Positions 34,468 to 43,667 of a stretch of 64,000 bases of DNA are shown here, one piece after another (position 1 is the first letter of the stretch; each line of letters starts with the position of its first letter). The DNA is taken from positions 1,240,001-1,304,000 of the forward strand of contig CAVOXI010000001.1 in NCBI GenBank assembly GCA_963700395.1, read 5' to 3'. Under the pieces are notes generated by a model. That model searched no databases. It was not told the origin of the DNA and saw only the letters and a program-made list of their open reading frames with translations. The stretch is from Prado023 sp963700395 (GTDB lineage: Bacteria; Actinomycetota; Actinomycetes; S36-B12; CAIYMF01). Made by a program: the position numbers and the translations under genes.

Positions 34468-34473
34468 TAGGGT
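34468..34473 (+). promoter_or_regulatory. -10 hexamer of a leaderless promoter (DUF3097 gene)
   Basis: TAGGGT, 7 nt before the GTG at 34481. Confidence 0.45.
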
Positions 34474-34480
34474 CGCCGCT

Positions 34481-35331
34481 GTGCAGGATCGCTACGGCTC
34501 GGACGTCCTCGGCTCGGGGCGGCACTCGCGTGCCCCGCGGGTCGCTGCGGTGGAGGGCGAGCCCGGCATGGTCGTCGAGTGCGCGTCGAGCGGGTGGTGC
34601 GGGGCGGTCGTGGGATGGGAGAAGACGACCGTCGGCTGGTCGGTGGTCCTCGAGGATCGGCACGGCAGCCGTCGGCTGTTCCCCGCCGAACCGGCGGCGT
34701 TCCTGCTCGAGGGGCGCACCGTGACGCTCACCCGACCCCGGGGCGCAGCACCGACCCCCCCGAAGGGTCCAACGCGCACCGCCTCAGGTTCGATCTCCGC
34801 TCCACGCACCGCGGCGAAGGTGGCCCGCGCGTCCCGGATCTGGGTGGAGGGGACTCACGACGCCGAGCTGGTGGAGAAGGTCTGGGGTGCGGACCTGCGC
34901 GAGCTCGGCGTGGTCGTCGAGCCGATCGGCGGCATCGATGACCTCGTCGCGCTCGTCTGCGGAGTTCGAGCCCGGCGCGCAGCGCCGGTTGGTCGTCCTC
35001 GTCGACCACCTGGTGCCGGGCACGAAGGAATCCCGGATCGCCGATGAGGTGACGCGCAGGTGGGCGCCCCACGTGACGGTCCTCGGGCATCCGTATGTCG
35101 ACGTCTGGCAGGCGGTCCGCCCCGCCGCCGTGGGCATCGGGGCGTGGCCCGCCGTCCCGCGTGGGACGCCCTGGAAGGCCGGGGTGTGCGCGGCGCTGGG
35201 ATGGCCGCCGGATGAGCACGCCGCGTGGCGACGCATCCTGCGGCTCGGTGCGCTCCTATGCCGACCTCGACCCCGCGCTCCTGGCCCGCGTGGAGGAGGC
35301 GATCGACGTGGTGACCGAGGCGCCAAACTGA
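34481..35331 (+). CDS. DUF3097 family protein, reading frame interrupted twice
   Basis: About 282 residues after repair. The first frame covers GMVVECASSGWCGAVVGWEKTTVG, a hypervariable Pro/Thr linker, and RIWVEGTHDAELVEKVWGADLR with the nuclease-like GTHDAEL motif. The second frame covers EFEPGAQRRLVVLVDHLVPGTKESRIADEV and HPYVDVWQAVRP. The third gives VRSYADLDPALLARVEEAID. Extra bases near 34957 and 35241 explain both breaks. DUF3097 proteins are an actinomycete-wide family with a Toprim-like core, function unknown. The start GTG at 34481 has TAGGGT 7 nt upstream. Confidence 0.8.
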
Positions 35332-35454
35332 TCCCAGCGGGCGGAGGGGGCGTGGTCCCGCGGTTGGGTGAACACCACGGGTATCTCCTGCCACAGGGGT
35401 GCCATGAGGACTAGCCTGCAGGCAGGCAGACCCCGCACTAAGGAGTGTCCAGGA

Positions 35455-36159
35455 ATGACCCAGCCCCCCGTCGACCCGCCCGATGAGCCCCTCGGCGGCG
35501 CACTGACCCCGCCCCCCGAGGAGGTGCCGGAGGCTGTTCCCCCCGCGGTCGAGCCTCCCTCAGAACCGCCTGAGCCCCCGCCCGCCTCCGAGGCGCCCGC
35601 AGCGGCGCCACCGCCGCCCCCTCCGGCCTATCAGGCTCCCCCGCCGCCACCGGCCTACCAGCCGCCGGCACCCCCGCCCGCCTACCAGCCACCCCCGCCG
35701 CCACCGGCGGGGAGCTACCCCCCGCCCCCGCCGGCTGGGCCCGGGGCGTACCCACCCCCACCGCCCGCCGGCGCCCAGGGCGGGTACGCGTACCCGCCGC
35801 CCCCACCCTCCGCGGGCGGGTACCCGATGGCTCCGCCCCCCGGCTCGTACCCGCCGGCGTTCCCGCCCGGCCCAGGTGCGGGCTATGCCGTTGCCGGCCT
35901 CAAGCCGCACCGGGCGACCCTCGTCCTCGCGCTCGGGCTCGTCGGCCTGCTCTGCTGCGGCCCGCTGGGGATCGTGGCCTACATCTTCGGGAAGAACGAC
36001 CTCGCGGAGATGGATGCCGGGATGATGGACCCGTCCGGTCGCGGCACCACCAACGTCGGCCGCATCCTCGGGATCGTCGCCATCGTGTTCCTCGTCATCC
36101 AGGTGCTCTACGTCATCGTGGCGATCACCACGGGTGGCCTTGGGGCGATGTCCTACTGA
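35455..36159 (+). CDS. Proline-rich DUF4190-type membrane protein
   Basis: A 234-residue protein. The first 140 residues are extremely proline-rich, with repeated PPPAYQ and PPPPPAG units, and are probably unstructured and cytoplasmic. The last 80 residues have two membrane helices (LVLALGLVGLLCCGPLGIVAYIFG and ILGIVAIVFLVIQVLYVIVAIT) separated by a short polar loop with KNDLAEMDAG, the DUF4190 layout. The start at 35455 is set by AGGAG upstream and the codon context. Related actinomycete proteins are scaffolds or of unknown role. The repeats may vary in number between strains. Confidence 0.75.
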   Translation: MTQPPVDPPDEPLGGALTPPPEEVPEAVPPAVEPPSEPPEPPPASEAPAAAPPPPPPAYQAPPPPPAYQPPAPPPAYQPPPPPPAGSYPPPPPAGPGAYPPPPPAGAQGGYAYPPPPPSAGGYPMAPPPGSYPPAFPPGPGAGYAVAGLKPHRATLVLALGLVGLLCCGPLGIVAYIFGKNDLAEMDAGMMDPSGRGTTNVGRILGIVAIVFLVIQVLYVIVAITTGGLGAMSY

Positions 36160-36170
36160 GCCACCCGGTG

Positions 36171-36215
36171 GGCTGGGGGCCTGAGACGTGTCACGACGAA
36201 TCAGGCTCCCCAGCC
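36171..36215. terminator. Bidirectional hairpin between DUF4190 gene and hemW
   Basis: Arms GGCTGGGGGCCTGA (36171-36184) and TCAGGCTCCCCAGCC (36201-36215) pair with one bulged base and a 16-nt loop. It lies between convergent genes. Confidence 0.65.
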
Positions 36216-36273
36216 CTCTGCGGTGCCTGCACGAGCTGGCGCCGCACTCGGCTCTCGGCCCACCCCTGCGCGA

Positions 36274-37486
36274 TCAGGGGACCAGCCGCCGGACCACGGC
36301 GTCGGCCAGGAGGCGACCTGACCGGGTGAGCCGGAACCGACCCACCCTCCACTGCGCCCAGGCCATCGGCGACCAGAACGCCCAGCTCGTCCCGCTGCAC
36401 GCCGGTCAGGTCCTCGACGCGGAGCCCGTTGGCCATCCGCACTCCCAGGAGGATCTCCTCGACCGCGCGGGTGTCGGCGTCGAGGACCTCCCGCCCGACG
36501 GCCGGGGACTGCCCGGCACGCAGCCGCTCGACGTAGGCAGCGGGGTGCTTCACGTTCCACCATCGGGTACCGGCCACGTGGCTGTGCGCCCCCGGACCAG
36601 CGCCCCACCAGTCATCGCCGCGCCAGTAGGCGACGTTGTGCCGGCACTCCTGGCCCGGCAGCGCCCAGTTCGACAGCTCGTACCAGGGCATGCCGGCGGC
36701 GGCGAACGCCTCGTCGGCGAGGTCGTACATGTCGGCCATCAGGTCGTCGTCCGGGGCGTCGATGGTCCCCCGGCGCACCGCCGCAGCCAGGCGCGTACCG
36801 GGCTCGACGATCAACGCGTAGGCCGAGATGTGCCCGACCTGCGTCGACAGCGCGGCATCGACAGTCGACTGCCAGTCGGCCAGGGACTCCCCGGGGGTGC
36901 CGTAGATGAGGTCCAGGCTCACCTGCTCGAACCCCGCAGCCCGGGCATCGGCGACCGCCCGCAGGGCCCCGCCCGGGGTGTGGGTGCGATCCAGGACGGC
37001 CAGCACGTGCGGCACCGCGCTCTGCATCCCGAAGGAGATCCGGGTGAAGCCCACCTCGCGCAGGGTGATCAGGGATGCGAGATCGACGGAGTCCGGGTTG
37101 GCCTCGAGCGTCACCTCGGCGCCCGCAGCGAGGCCGAACTCCGCGTCGATCCGGTCGAGGACCGAACCCAGCGCGCGCGGAGCCAGCAGGGTCGGCGTCC
37201 CCCCACCGACGAACACGGTGCTCACTGGTACGTCGCGCTCGCCCAGGACGCCGCGCGCGAGCCCCACCTCACCGGCCAGGTGCTCGGCGAACGTGGCACG
37301 ATCAACTCCGGCTGATCCGGACAGCTCAGGGGCGGTGTAGGTGTTGAAGTCGCAGTAGCCGCACCGTGACGCGCAGAACGGCACGTGCACGTAGAAGCCG
37401 AAGTCCCGATGACCCCAGGCCCTGGCTGATTCCTCGGGCAGGGCGCCGTCGGGGGGCGGAACCTCACCGTTCGGCTGGCTGGGCAT
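36274..37486 (-). CDS. hemW: Radical SAM protein HemW, reading frame interrupted near 36344
   Basis: About 403 residues after repair. The radical SAM cluster motif CASRCGYCDFNTY (C-X3-C-X2-C) is near residue 40. VFVGGGTPTLLAP, EANPDSVD, ISFGMQSAVPHVLAVLDRTH and SLDLIYGTPGES follow, all typical of HemW, a heme-handling relative of HemN that lacks coproporphyrinogen oxidase activity. The last 25 residues shift frame: EGG then RFRLTRSGRLLADAVVRRLV and a stop at 36274, a normal HemW end. An extra G near 36341-36347 explains this. I use the second ATG (37486) because the first overlaps a GACAAT -10 box. Confidence 0.9.
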
Positions 37487-37493
37487 GGCCGTC

Positions 37494-37499
37494 ATTGTC
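37494..37499 (-). promoter_or_regulatory. -10 hexamer of a leaderless promoter (hemW)
   Basis: GACAAT on the minus strand, 7 nt before the ATG at 37486. Confidence 0.45.
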
Positions 37500-37532
37500 C
37501 CGCACCTGACGGGGGCATGGGCCCGCGCGGGT

Positions 37533-37538
37533 TAGCGT
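37533..37538 (+). promoter_or_regulatory. -10 hexamer of a leaderless promoter (lipoprotein gene)
   Basis: TAGCGT, 7 nt before the ATG at 37546. It is divergent from and only 33 bp from the hemW -10 box, so the two promoters overlap back to back. Confidence 0.45.
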
Positions 37539-37545
37539 TGCCCCC

Positions 37546-38242
37546 ATGGGGAGGTCGACAGGCTCACGTCCGGTGGTCGTGCTGTGTGCCGCCCTCCTCG
37601 TGCTTGGCGGGTGCGGCACGGCAGGGCCGCCGCAGGCCGTGCCGACCATCGGATCCCCGACGCCGACCCCGAGGCAGACCACGGCCGCGTTCGACCGCTC
37701 GCGACAGCTGGCGCGCGAGTGGGGGCTGACCGGCGCGCTGCTGCCCGCGGACTGGCCCGACGTGCCCCTGCCGGAGGGCGCCGAGGTCGTCACCGCCTAC
37801 GCGATCGGGTCGCTTCCCAGGCGCACCTGGACGGCCACCTTCACCACCGACGGTGGTACTGCGATGGACATGGCGAAGCCGGTCGTCGCCGCCCTGCGCG
37901 CCCGCAAGTACGTCCCGATCGCCGAGTACGTGGGTGCCGCGGAGACCAACACCGGGCTCTACAGCTTCTCTGCGCCGGGCTTCGCCGTCTACGTGGTGCT
38001 CGGTGAGGACGACGGCCGGCCGAACCTGGTCCTCACAGTCCGCGGTGCCACCGCCTCCACCGGGGCGCCGGGGTTCAGCCGGGCACAGCCGACGGGCAGC
38101 GCGGCGAGCAGCACGACGCCGACCGCCACCGAGCAGCGGGCTGCCCACAGCGACGCCGACACCGACCCGCACCCCTTCCGCGACGGGAACGCCCTCGCCG
38201 ACCAAGGCCTCGCCCTCGGACACCGCCACAGCCGCGGAGTGA
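37546..38242 (+). CDS. Secreted lipoprotein of unknown function, reading frame interrupted in the tail
   Basis: About 231 residues. The signal (SRPVVVLCAALLVLGGC) ends in lipobox LGGC with the lipid Cys at residue 23. A Pro/Thr tether follows, and the body contains LLPADWPDVPLPEGAEVVTAY and GTAMDMAKPVVAALRARKY, a compact alpha/beta domain of unknown family. After APGFSRAQPTGS the frame shifts near 38100-38136; the next frame gives a Thr/Pro/Ser tail (PTATPTPTRTPSATGTPSPT) that stops at 38240. One apparent extra base explains this. It is divergent from hemW and ends 15 bp before the convergent acyl-CoA synthetase gene. Confidence 0.6.
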
Positions 38243-38257
38243 CCCAGTCCGTGCCCC

Positions 38258-40084
38258 CTAGGCGTACATGGCCTCGATCTGCTCGGAGAAGTGCTCCTCC
38301 ACGACCTTGCGCTTGACCTTCAGGCTCGCGGTGAGCTCGCCGCCCTCCTCGGACAGGTCACGGTCGAGGATGGTGAACTTCTTGATCGTCTCCCATCGGT
38401 TCAGCTGCGAGTTCAGCTCGTCGATCGATGCCTGGACGTCGGCGCGGACCTCCGGGCTCTGCGAGAGGGTCGCGAAGTCACCCGAGAGCCCGTGCGCCGC
38501 GGCGAACCTGTCCAGGGCCTCAGGATCGAGGGACACCAGGGCAGTGGCGTAGTTGCGGTTGTTCGCGTGGACCACGAGGTTGGAGGCGAGGGTGGAGATC
38601 ACCTTGAACCGGGCGGCGATCGCCCCGGGCGCGATGTACTTGCCACCCGAGGTCTTGACCAGGTCCTTCTTGCGGTCGGTGATCCTCAGGTGCCCCTCGT
38701 CGTCGAGGACGCCGATGTCACCCGTCGCCAGCCACCCGTCGGGGAGCAGCGCCTCGGCGTTCGCCTCCGGCAGGTTGCGATAGCCACGCATCACGTGCGG
38801 CCCGCGCAGCAGCACCTCCCCGTCGTCGGCGATCATCGCCTGGGTGCCGGGGAACGGCTTACCCACCGTGCCGAATGCCAGGTCGTCGGGGCGCACGATG
38901 CACGCGGCAGCGGAGTTCTCGGTCAGTCCGTAGCCCTCGATCACGGGCAACCCCGCAGCGTCGAACCAGCGGGCCACGTCGGCATTGAGGGCGGCGGAGC
39001 CGGACACGAAGAGCCTGACGCGCCCGCCGGTGAGCTCCCGGATCTTGGAGAAGACCACCTTGTCGGCGATGGCCATCTGCACGCCTGCCAGCGGTCCGGC
39101 CGACTGCCCCGCACGCTGCTTGGCCTTGATGTCCGTCGAGGTGCTGAACGCCCAGTCGAAGATCCTGGCCTTCAGCCCGCCGCCGGCCCTCGCCTTGGCA
39201 TTGGCACCCTGGTAGATCTTCTCGAAGATCCGCGGGACCCCGCACATGAGCGTCGGCTGGACGACTGGCAGGTTGGCCACGATCTGGTCGATCCGGCCGT
39301 CCACGGCGGTCTCGAGGCCGACCTGGTACTGGGCGGCGAGCAGCACCTTGCCGAAGGAGTGCGCCAGCGGCAGCCACAGGTAGTGCACGTCGTCGATGTG
39401 CATGATCTCCAGGGACTCGACGCTGGCGCCCTGGAAGACCCAGTTGCTGTGCGGGAGCTCGACGCCCTTGGGCCGACCGGTCGTCCCGGAGGTGTAGATG
39501 ATCGTCGCCAGCGACTCGGGCGTGATCCTCGAGACCCGCTGGTCGATCAAAGTCGGATCGGCAGCGAGGGCCTCTGCACCACGTCTGTGCAGCTCCTCCC
39601 AGCTGATCACCAGGTCGCCGTCGCCGGCTCCCTCGACCAGGATGATCCTGGCCAGCTCCGGCAGGCGCTCCCGCTGCTTCAGGGCCTTGTCGGCCTGCGC
39701 CTGGTCCTCTGCGACCAGGAACCGCGCGCCGGAGTCGGCCATGATGTAGCCGAAATCCTCGTCGCCGGTGCTCGGGTAGATGGTCGTGTTGGCTCCGCCG
39801 GCCAGGAGCGCCGCTGCGTCGGTCAGGATCCACTCGATCCGGGTGTTGCAGGCGATCGCGACGCGGTCCTCGGGCTCCAGGCCCAGGGCGACGAGCCCCG
39901 CTGCCAACTGGGTCATCTCCACGCCTGCCTCACCCCAGGTCAGCACCTGCCAGGTGCCGTCAGGCATCGGGTGCCGGAATGCGCGGCGCTCGGGCGTCGA
40001 GGCGACCCGGTCCATGATCGACTGCGCGAGGTTGGGGGCGTGGGCGGGGAGTGGCGTGTCGAGCGAACCGGCGATCCTTGCCAT
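38258..40084 (-). CDS. Long-chain fatty-acid-CoA ligase, paralog 1
   Basis: A 608-residue AMP-forming acyl-CoA synthetase that activates long-chain fatty acids. The P-loop-like motif is YTSGTTGRPKGVELPHSNWV, followed by VIEGYGLTENSAA and ITDRKKDLVKTSGGKYIAP, with the C-terminal catalytic lysine region TASLKVKRKVVEEHF. The product of the next gene upstream is extremely similar along its whole length, so this is a tandem duplication. A GGAGG site supports the ATG at 40084. No thioesterase or desaturase neighbours are present. Substrate chain length is not resolved. Confidence 0.93.
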   Translation of the reverse strand: MARIAGSLDTPLPAHAPNLAQSIMDRVASTPERRAFRHPMPDGTWQVLTWGEAGVEMTQLAAGLVALGLEPEDRVAIACNTRIEWILTDAAALLAGGANTTIYPSTGDEDFGYIMADSGARFLVAEDQAQADKALKQRERLPELARIILVEGAGDGDLVISWEELHRRGAEALAADPTLIDQRVSRITPESLATIIYTSGTTGRPKGVELPHSNWVFQGASVESLEIMHIDDVHYLWLPLAHSFGKVLLAAQYQVGLETAVDGRIDQIVANLPVVQPTLMCGVPRIFEKIYQGANAKARAGGGLKARIFDWAFSTSTDIKAKQRAGQSAGPLAGVQMAIADKVVFSKIRELTGGRVRLFVSGSAALNADVARWFDAAGLPVIEGYGLTENSAAACIVRPDDLAFGTVGKPFPGTQAMIADDGEVLLRGPHVMRGYRNLPEANAEALLPDGWLATGDIGVLDDEGHLRITDRKKDLVKTSGGKYIAPGAIAARFKVISTLASNLVVHANNRNYATALVSLDPEALDRFAAAHGLSGDFATLSQSPEVRADVQASIDELNSQLNRWETIKKFTILDRDLSEEGGELTASLKVKRKVVEEHFSEQIEAMYA

Positions 40085-40127
40085 TCGGGAGGGTCCTCCT
40101 TGGTCGTCAGCGGGCGGGGCAGGAGCC

Positions 40128-40145
40128 AGTGTGACGCATGCCACT
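40128..40145 (-). promoter_or_regulatory. Conserved motif upstream of acyl-CoA ligase 1
   Basis: An 18-bp stretch whose plus-strand core is GTGTGACGCATG, 43 nt before the ATG. The same core lies 41 nt before the paralog's ATG (42122-42139). It could be a shared regulator site, or simply conserved promoter sequence from the duplication. Confidence 0.4.
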
Positions 40146-40197
40146 GTCGCGTGCGGCGTGGACCGGCGTTCCCCGGCGGATTCGGCCGCCGTAGGCC

Positions 40198-40234
40198 GGA
40201 ACGGGCCCCCTACCAAGTGGAGGGGGCCCGTTCC
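40198..40234. terminator. Hairpin after acyl-CoA ligase 2
   Basis: GGAACGGGCCCCCT (40198-40211) pairs perfectly with AGGGGGCCCGTTCC (40221-40234), with a 9-nt loop. It starts 13 nt after the stop of the upstream ligase gene, so it separates the two paralogs. Confidence 0.75.
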
Positions 40235-40247
40235 GTGGCGGTGGTGC

Positions 40248-42080
40248 TCAGCTGGCGTACATCGCCTCGATCTCGTCGGCGAAGTGCTCCTCGACGACCT
40301 TGCGCTTGACCTTCAGGCTCGCAGTGAGCTCGCCGTTCTCCTCGCTCAGGTCGCGGTCGAGGATCGTGAACTTCTTGATCGTCTCCCACCTGTTGAGCTG
40401 CGCGTTGAGCGTGTCGATGTCGGCCTGGATCGCGGCCCGGACCTCCGGGGCCTGCGACAGCGTGGCGAAGTCCCCGGTCAGCCCGTTCTTGGTCGCGAAC
40501 CCCTGCAGCGCCTCGGCGTCGAGGGACACCAGGGCGGTGGCGTAGTTGCGGTTGTTCGCGTGCACGACCAGGTTCGACGCCAGCGGCGAGATGACCTTGA
40601 ACTGGGCGGCGATCAGCCCCGGGGCGATGTACTTGCCGCCGGAGGTCTTCACCAGGTCCTTCTTGCGGTCGGTGATCTTCAGGTGGCCCTTCTCGTCGAG
40701 GACGCCGATGTCGCCGGTGGCCAGCCAGCCGTCGGCCAGCAGGGTCTCGGCGTTGACGGCGGGCAGGTTGCGGTAGCCGCGCATGATGTGCGGACCCCGC
40801 AGGAGCACCTCGCCGTCGTCGGCGATCCTCACCTCGGTCCCCGGCAGCGGTGCGCCAACCTTGCCGAACACGATGTCGTCCGGTCGGACGAGGCACGCGG
40901 CCGCCGTGTTCTCGGTCAGGCCGTAGCCCTCGAGGATGGGCATGCCCGCCGCGTCGAACCACCGGGCGACGTCGCCGTTGAGGGCGGCGGAGCCGGAGCA
41001 GAAGATGCGGATGTTGCCGCCGGTCAGCTCACGGATCTTGGAGAACACGAGCTTGTCGGCAATCGCCATCTGGAGGCCCGCGAACGGACCCGCGGACTGG
41101 CCAGCGCGCTGCTTGGCCTTGATCTGTGCCGAGGAGCTGAACGCCCAGTCGAAGATCTTCGCCTTGGCTCCGCCGCCGGCCTTCGCCTTGGCGTTGGCGC
41201 CCTGGTAGATCTTCTCGAAGATGCGCGGCACGCCGGCCATCACGTCGGGCTTGACCTTCGGCAGGTTGGCAACGATGTTGGGCACCCGGCCGTCCGTGGC
41301 CGTCGTGAAGCCGATCTGGTACTGGGCCGAGATGAGCACCTTGCCGAACACGTGCGACAGCGGGAGCCACAGGAAGTGCATGTCATCGTCGCGGAAGACG
41401 TTCATCGCCTCGATGCTGGCGCCCTCGAAGACCCAGCAGCGGTGCGGCAGCTCCACGCCCTTCGGGCGGCCCGTCGTCCCGGAGGTGTAGATCATCGTGG
41501 CCAGGGACTCGGAGGTGAGCTGGGCGACCCGGTCCTCGATCGCCTTGGGATCCTCGGTGAGCTTCTGGACGCCCATGTCGCGCAGCTGGGACCAGCTGAT
41601 GACGAACTCACCGTCCCCCTCGCCGTCGATGAGGATGATCCTGGCCAGGTCCGGCAGCACGTCGCGCTGGTGGAGGGCCTTGTCGGCCTGCTTCTGGTTC
41701 TCGGCGATCAGGAACCTGGAGCCGGAGTCGCTGACGATGTAGCCGAAGTCGTCGTCGCCGGTGCTGGGGTAGATGGTGGTGTTGGCACCACCGGCCAGCA
41801 TCACGGCACCGTCGGCGAAGAGCCACTCAGTGCGGGTGTTGCAGGCGATCGAGACCCGGTCCTCGACTTCGAGGCCCAGGGCGATCAGCCCGGCACCCAG
41901 CTTCATCATCTCGTCGCCGGCCTCACGCCAGGTGTACTTGACGTCCCACGCGTCATCGGGACCCGGGGAGGTGAAGGCCAGCTTGTCCGGAGTGGCGGCC
42001 ACCCGGTCCAGGATGCTTCGCGACAGCGTGTCCGCGTGCGGAGGCAGGGGCGTGCTCAGGGAACCGGCAGTTGTGGCCAT
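40248..42080 (-). CDS. Long-chain fatty-acid-CoA ligase, paralog 2
   Basis: A 610-residue AMP-forming acyl-CoA synthetase with the same motif set as its neighbour: YTSGTTGRPKGVELPHRCWV, ILEGYGLTENTAAACLV, ITDRKKDLVKTSGGKYIAP and TASLKVKRKVVEEHF. Differences are concentrated in the N-terminal half, so the pair may differ in substrate or expression. GGAGG lies 7 nt before the ATG. A terminator separates it from paralog 1 and each gene has its own upstream motif, so they are probably transcribed independently. Confidence 0.93.
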   Translation of the reverse strand: MATTAGSLSTPLPPHADTLSRSILDRVAATPDKLAFTSPGPDDAWDVKYTWREAGDEMMKLGAGLIALGLEVEDRVSIACNTRTEWLFADGAVMLAGGANTTIYPSTGDDDFGYIVSDSGSRFLIAENQKQADKALHQRDVLPDLARIILIDGEGDGEFVISWSQLRDMGVQKLTEDPKAIEDRVAQLTSESLATMIYTSGTTGRPKGVELPHRCWVFEGASIEAMNVFRDDDMHFLWLPLSHVFGKVLISAQYQIGFTTATDGRVPNIVANLPKVKPDVMAGVPRIFEKIYQGANAKAKAGGGAKAKIFDWAFSSSAQIKAKQRAGQSAGPFAGLQMAIADKLVFSKIRELTGGNIRIFCSGSAALNGDVARWFDAAGMPILEGYGLTENTAAACLVRPDDIVFGKVGAPLPGTEVRIADDGEVLLRGPHIMRGYRNLPAVNAETLLADGWLATGDIGVLDEKGHLKITDRKKDLVKTSGGKYIAPGLIAAQFKVISPLASNLVVHANNRNYATALVSLDAEALQGFATKNGLTGDFATLSQAPEVRAAIQADIDTLNAQLNRWETIKKFTILDRDLSEENGELTASLKVKRKVVEEHFADEIEAMYAS

Positions 42081-42121
42081 TCAGAAGCCTCCAGGGCGTC
42101 GGGGAACGTAGTTCATGCTCG

Positions 42122-42139
42122 AGTGTGACGCATGTTACT
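42122..42139 (-). promoter_or_regulatory. Conserved motif upstream of acyl-CoA ligase 2
   Basis: Plus-strand core GTGTGACGCATG followed by TTACT. It matches the motif before paralog 1 in sequence and distance. On the minus strand it contains TAACAT, which may be the -10 box. Confidence 0.4.
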
Positions 42140-42235
42140 TTGCCGACTGGCGGCCCTCACGTCAAGGCAGGGCCGGGGAGAATGCCGACCACACCGGGCA
42201 ATCCGCCACGATTGACCCGCCGCGCGGGTCGCACA

Positions 42236-42463
42236 TCACGCACCGGACGCCGGTCCTCCACGTGATCCATCCTCCTCGGCCACCCTCGAGGTGCGGGCCG
42301 CCCGGCCCGGCCGGCGGATCGGGCCCGCCTTCGAGGGCATCCGGCCGGCCTCGGCCAGGGCCCGGCGCAGCAGGAACTCGATCTGCGCGTTGGTGCTGCG
42401 CAGCTCGTCCGCTGCCCACCTGGCCACCGCGTCGTGCACGGCCGGATCCAACCGGAGCAGCAC
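42236..42463 (-). CDS. Ribbon-helix-helix-type small protein linked to SPFH gene
   Basis: A 75-residue protein. The core, LLRLDPAVHDAVARWAADEL-RSTNAQIEFLLRRALAEAG, has the pattern of a beta-strand then two helices as in CopG/Arc-type ribbon-helix-helix DNA-binding proteins. The tail is Arg/Gly-rich. I used GTG 42463, but a related upstream stretch (WLERKG) is in frame right to the SPFH stop codon, and the true start may be a few codons earlier on a non-standard codon. It follows the SPFH gene directly on the same strand, so it is probably co-transcribed. Function unknown. Confidence 0.55.
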   Translation of the reverse strand: MLLRLDPAVHDAVARWAADELRSTNAQIEFLLRRALAEAGRMPSKAGPIRRPGRAARTSRVAEEDGSRGGPASGA

Positions 42464-42492
42464 GCCCTTGCGCTCGAGCCACGACGCGAGCC

Positions 42493-43437
42493 TCAGTACA
42501 ACGATCCTGCGTTGACCACCGGTTGGGTGTTCTGCTCGGAGCAGAGGACCACCAGCAGGTTGGAGACCATGACGGCCTTGCGCTCGTCGTCGAGCACGAC
42601 GACGTCCTGCTCCTCGAGCTGGTGCAGGGCCTGCTCGACCATCCCGACGGCTCCCTCGACGATGCGGGCACGGGCCGCGACCACGGCGTCGGCCTGCTGG
42701 CGGCGCAGCATGGCCTGGGCGATCTCGGCGGCGTAGGCCAGGCGGGTCAGCCGCGACTCGACGATCTGCACCCCGGCGGGTGCCACCCGATGCCCGATCT
42801 CCCGGCTCAGCTCGGCCGTGATCTCCTCGGCGTTGTCGCGCAGGCTCAACCGCGACGTGCCGGCGTTGTTGTCATAGGGGTAGGAGTTGGCGATGTGCCG
42901 CACCGCGGTCTCGGTCTGGATCGACACGAAGTCCACGAAGTTGTCCACGTCGAAGCTGGCCATCGCGGTGTCGGTCACCTGCCAGACCACGACGGCGGCG
43001 ATCTCGATGGGGTTGCCGGCCAGGTCGTTGACCTTCAGGACCTGCGTCTCCTGGTTGCGGATCCTCGTGGAGATCGAGCGCCGCACCGTGAGCGGGTTCA
43101 CCCAGCGCAGGCCGTCCTGGCGGATCGTCCCGACGTAACGACCGAGCAGCTGCACGACCCGCGCCTGCCCCGGTGCGACCGGGGTGAGGCCCGTCAGGAG
43201 CACGATGGCCAGGACCAGCGTCACGATGGCCACCCAGAAGTAGACGGGCATCGCGAACGACTCGCCCGCGCCGGCGATGGCCACGACGATGACCCAGATG
43301 CAGCCGATGATCACCAGGATCCCCACGATCACGACCGGCCAGCCGTTGACGCTGTGAGCCCGCTTCTCGACCACCTGCGGGGTCGAGGTGGGGATGTGGG
43401 CGGGTGTCGGCGTCGGGGCCGCCAGGGTGGTGCTCAC
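42493..43437 (-). CDS. SPFH / Band 7 domain membrane protein
   Basis: A 314-residue protein. Two N-terminal membrane helices (VVIVGILVIIGCIWVIVVAI and FWVAIVTLVLAIVLLTGL) anchor a cytoplasmic or membrane-facing SPFH domain (ARVVQLLGRYVGTIRQDGLRWVNPL ... AVVVWQVTDTAMASFDVDNF), then a coiled helical region (TRLAYAAEIAQAMLRRQQADAV). Relatives include flotillin/stomatin-type scaffolds of membrane microdomains and regulators of membrane proteases. The GTG at 43437 follows GAGGAGG at 4 nt. It is followed by a ribbon-helix-helix protein gene. Confidence 0.87.
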   Translation of the reverse strand: MSTTLAAPTPTPAHIPTSTPQVVEKRAHSVNGWPVVIVGILVIIGCIWVIVVAIAGAGESFAMPVYFWVAIVTLVLAIVLLTGLTPVAPGQARVVQLLGRYVGTIRQDGLRWVNPLTVRRSISTRIRNQETQVLKVNDLAGNPIEIAAVVVWQVTDTAMASFDVDNFVDFVSIQTETAVRHIANSYPYDNNAGTSRLSLRDNAEEITAELSREIGHRVAPAGVQIVESRLTRLAYAAEIAQAMLRRQQADAVVAARARIVEGAVGMVEQALHQLEEQDVVVLDDERKAVMVSNLLVVLCSEQNTQPVVNAGSLY

Positions 43438-43667
43438 CGGTCCTCCTCAGGACTATCAATGTGATATCAGGTTACACCGGGCGGACGGGCCTTGCCCGCC
43501 GGGGGGGTCGTCCGCCAGTGGTTCGTCCGCCAGGTTCGTCCGCCAGGGCGAGCATCGACGCTCGCAGATCCGGACCGACACGGGACCAGGCCACTCGTGG
43601 CGGACGGAGCGGATGTGCGGGCGGCGGTGGGCAGCTGGTCCGGGACGGTGCCGCCGGGATGCTGCCG
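43438..43667. other. Intergenic region between SPFH gene and lepA with short repeats
   Basis: The stretch 43505-43547 contains three close copies of TCGTCCGCCAG spaced 13-14 bp apart. Nearer the SPFH start, an unusually AT-rich segment (43446-43472) contains the palindrome TGATATCA and probably holds the SPFH promoter. No gene or clear terminator for lepA was seen. Confidence 0.4.
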
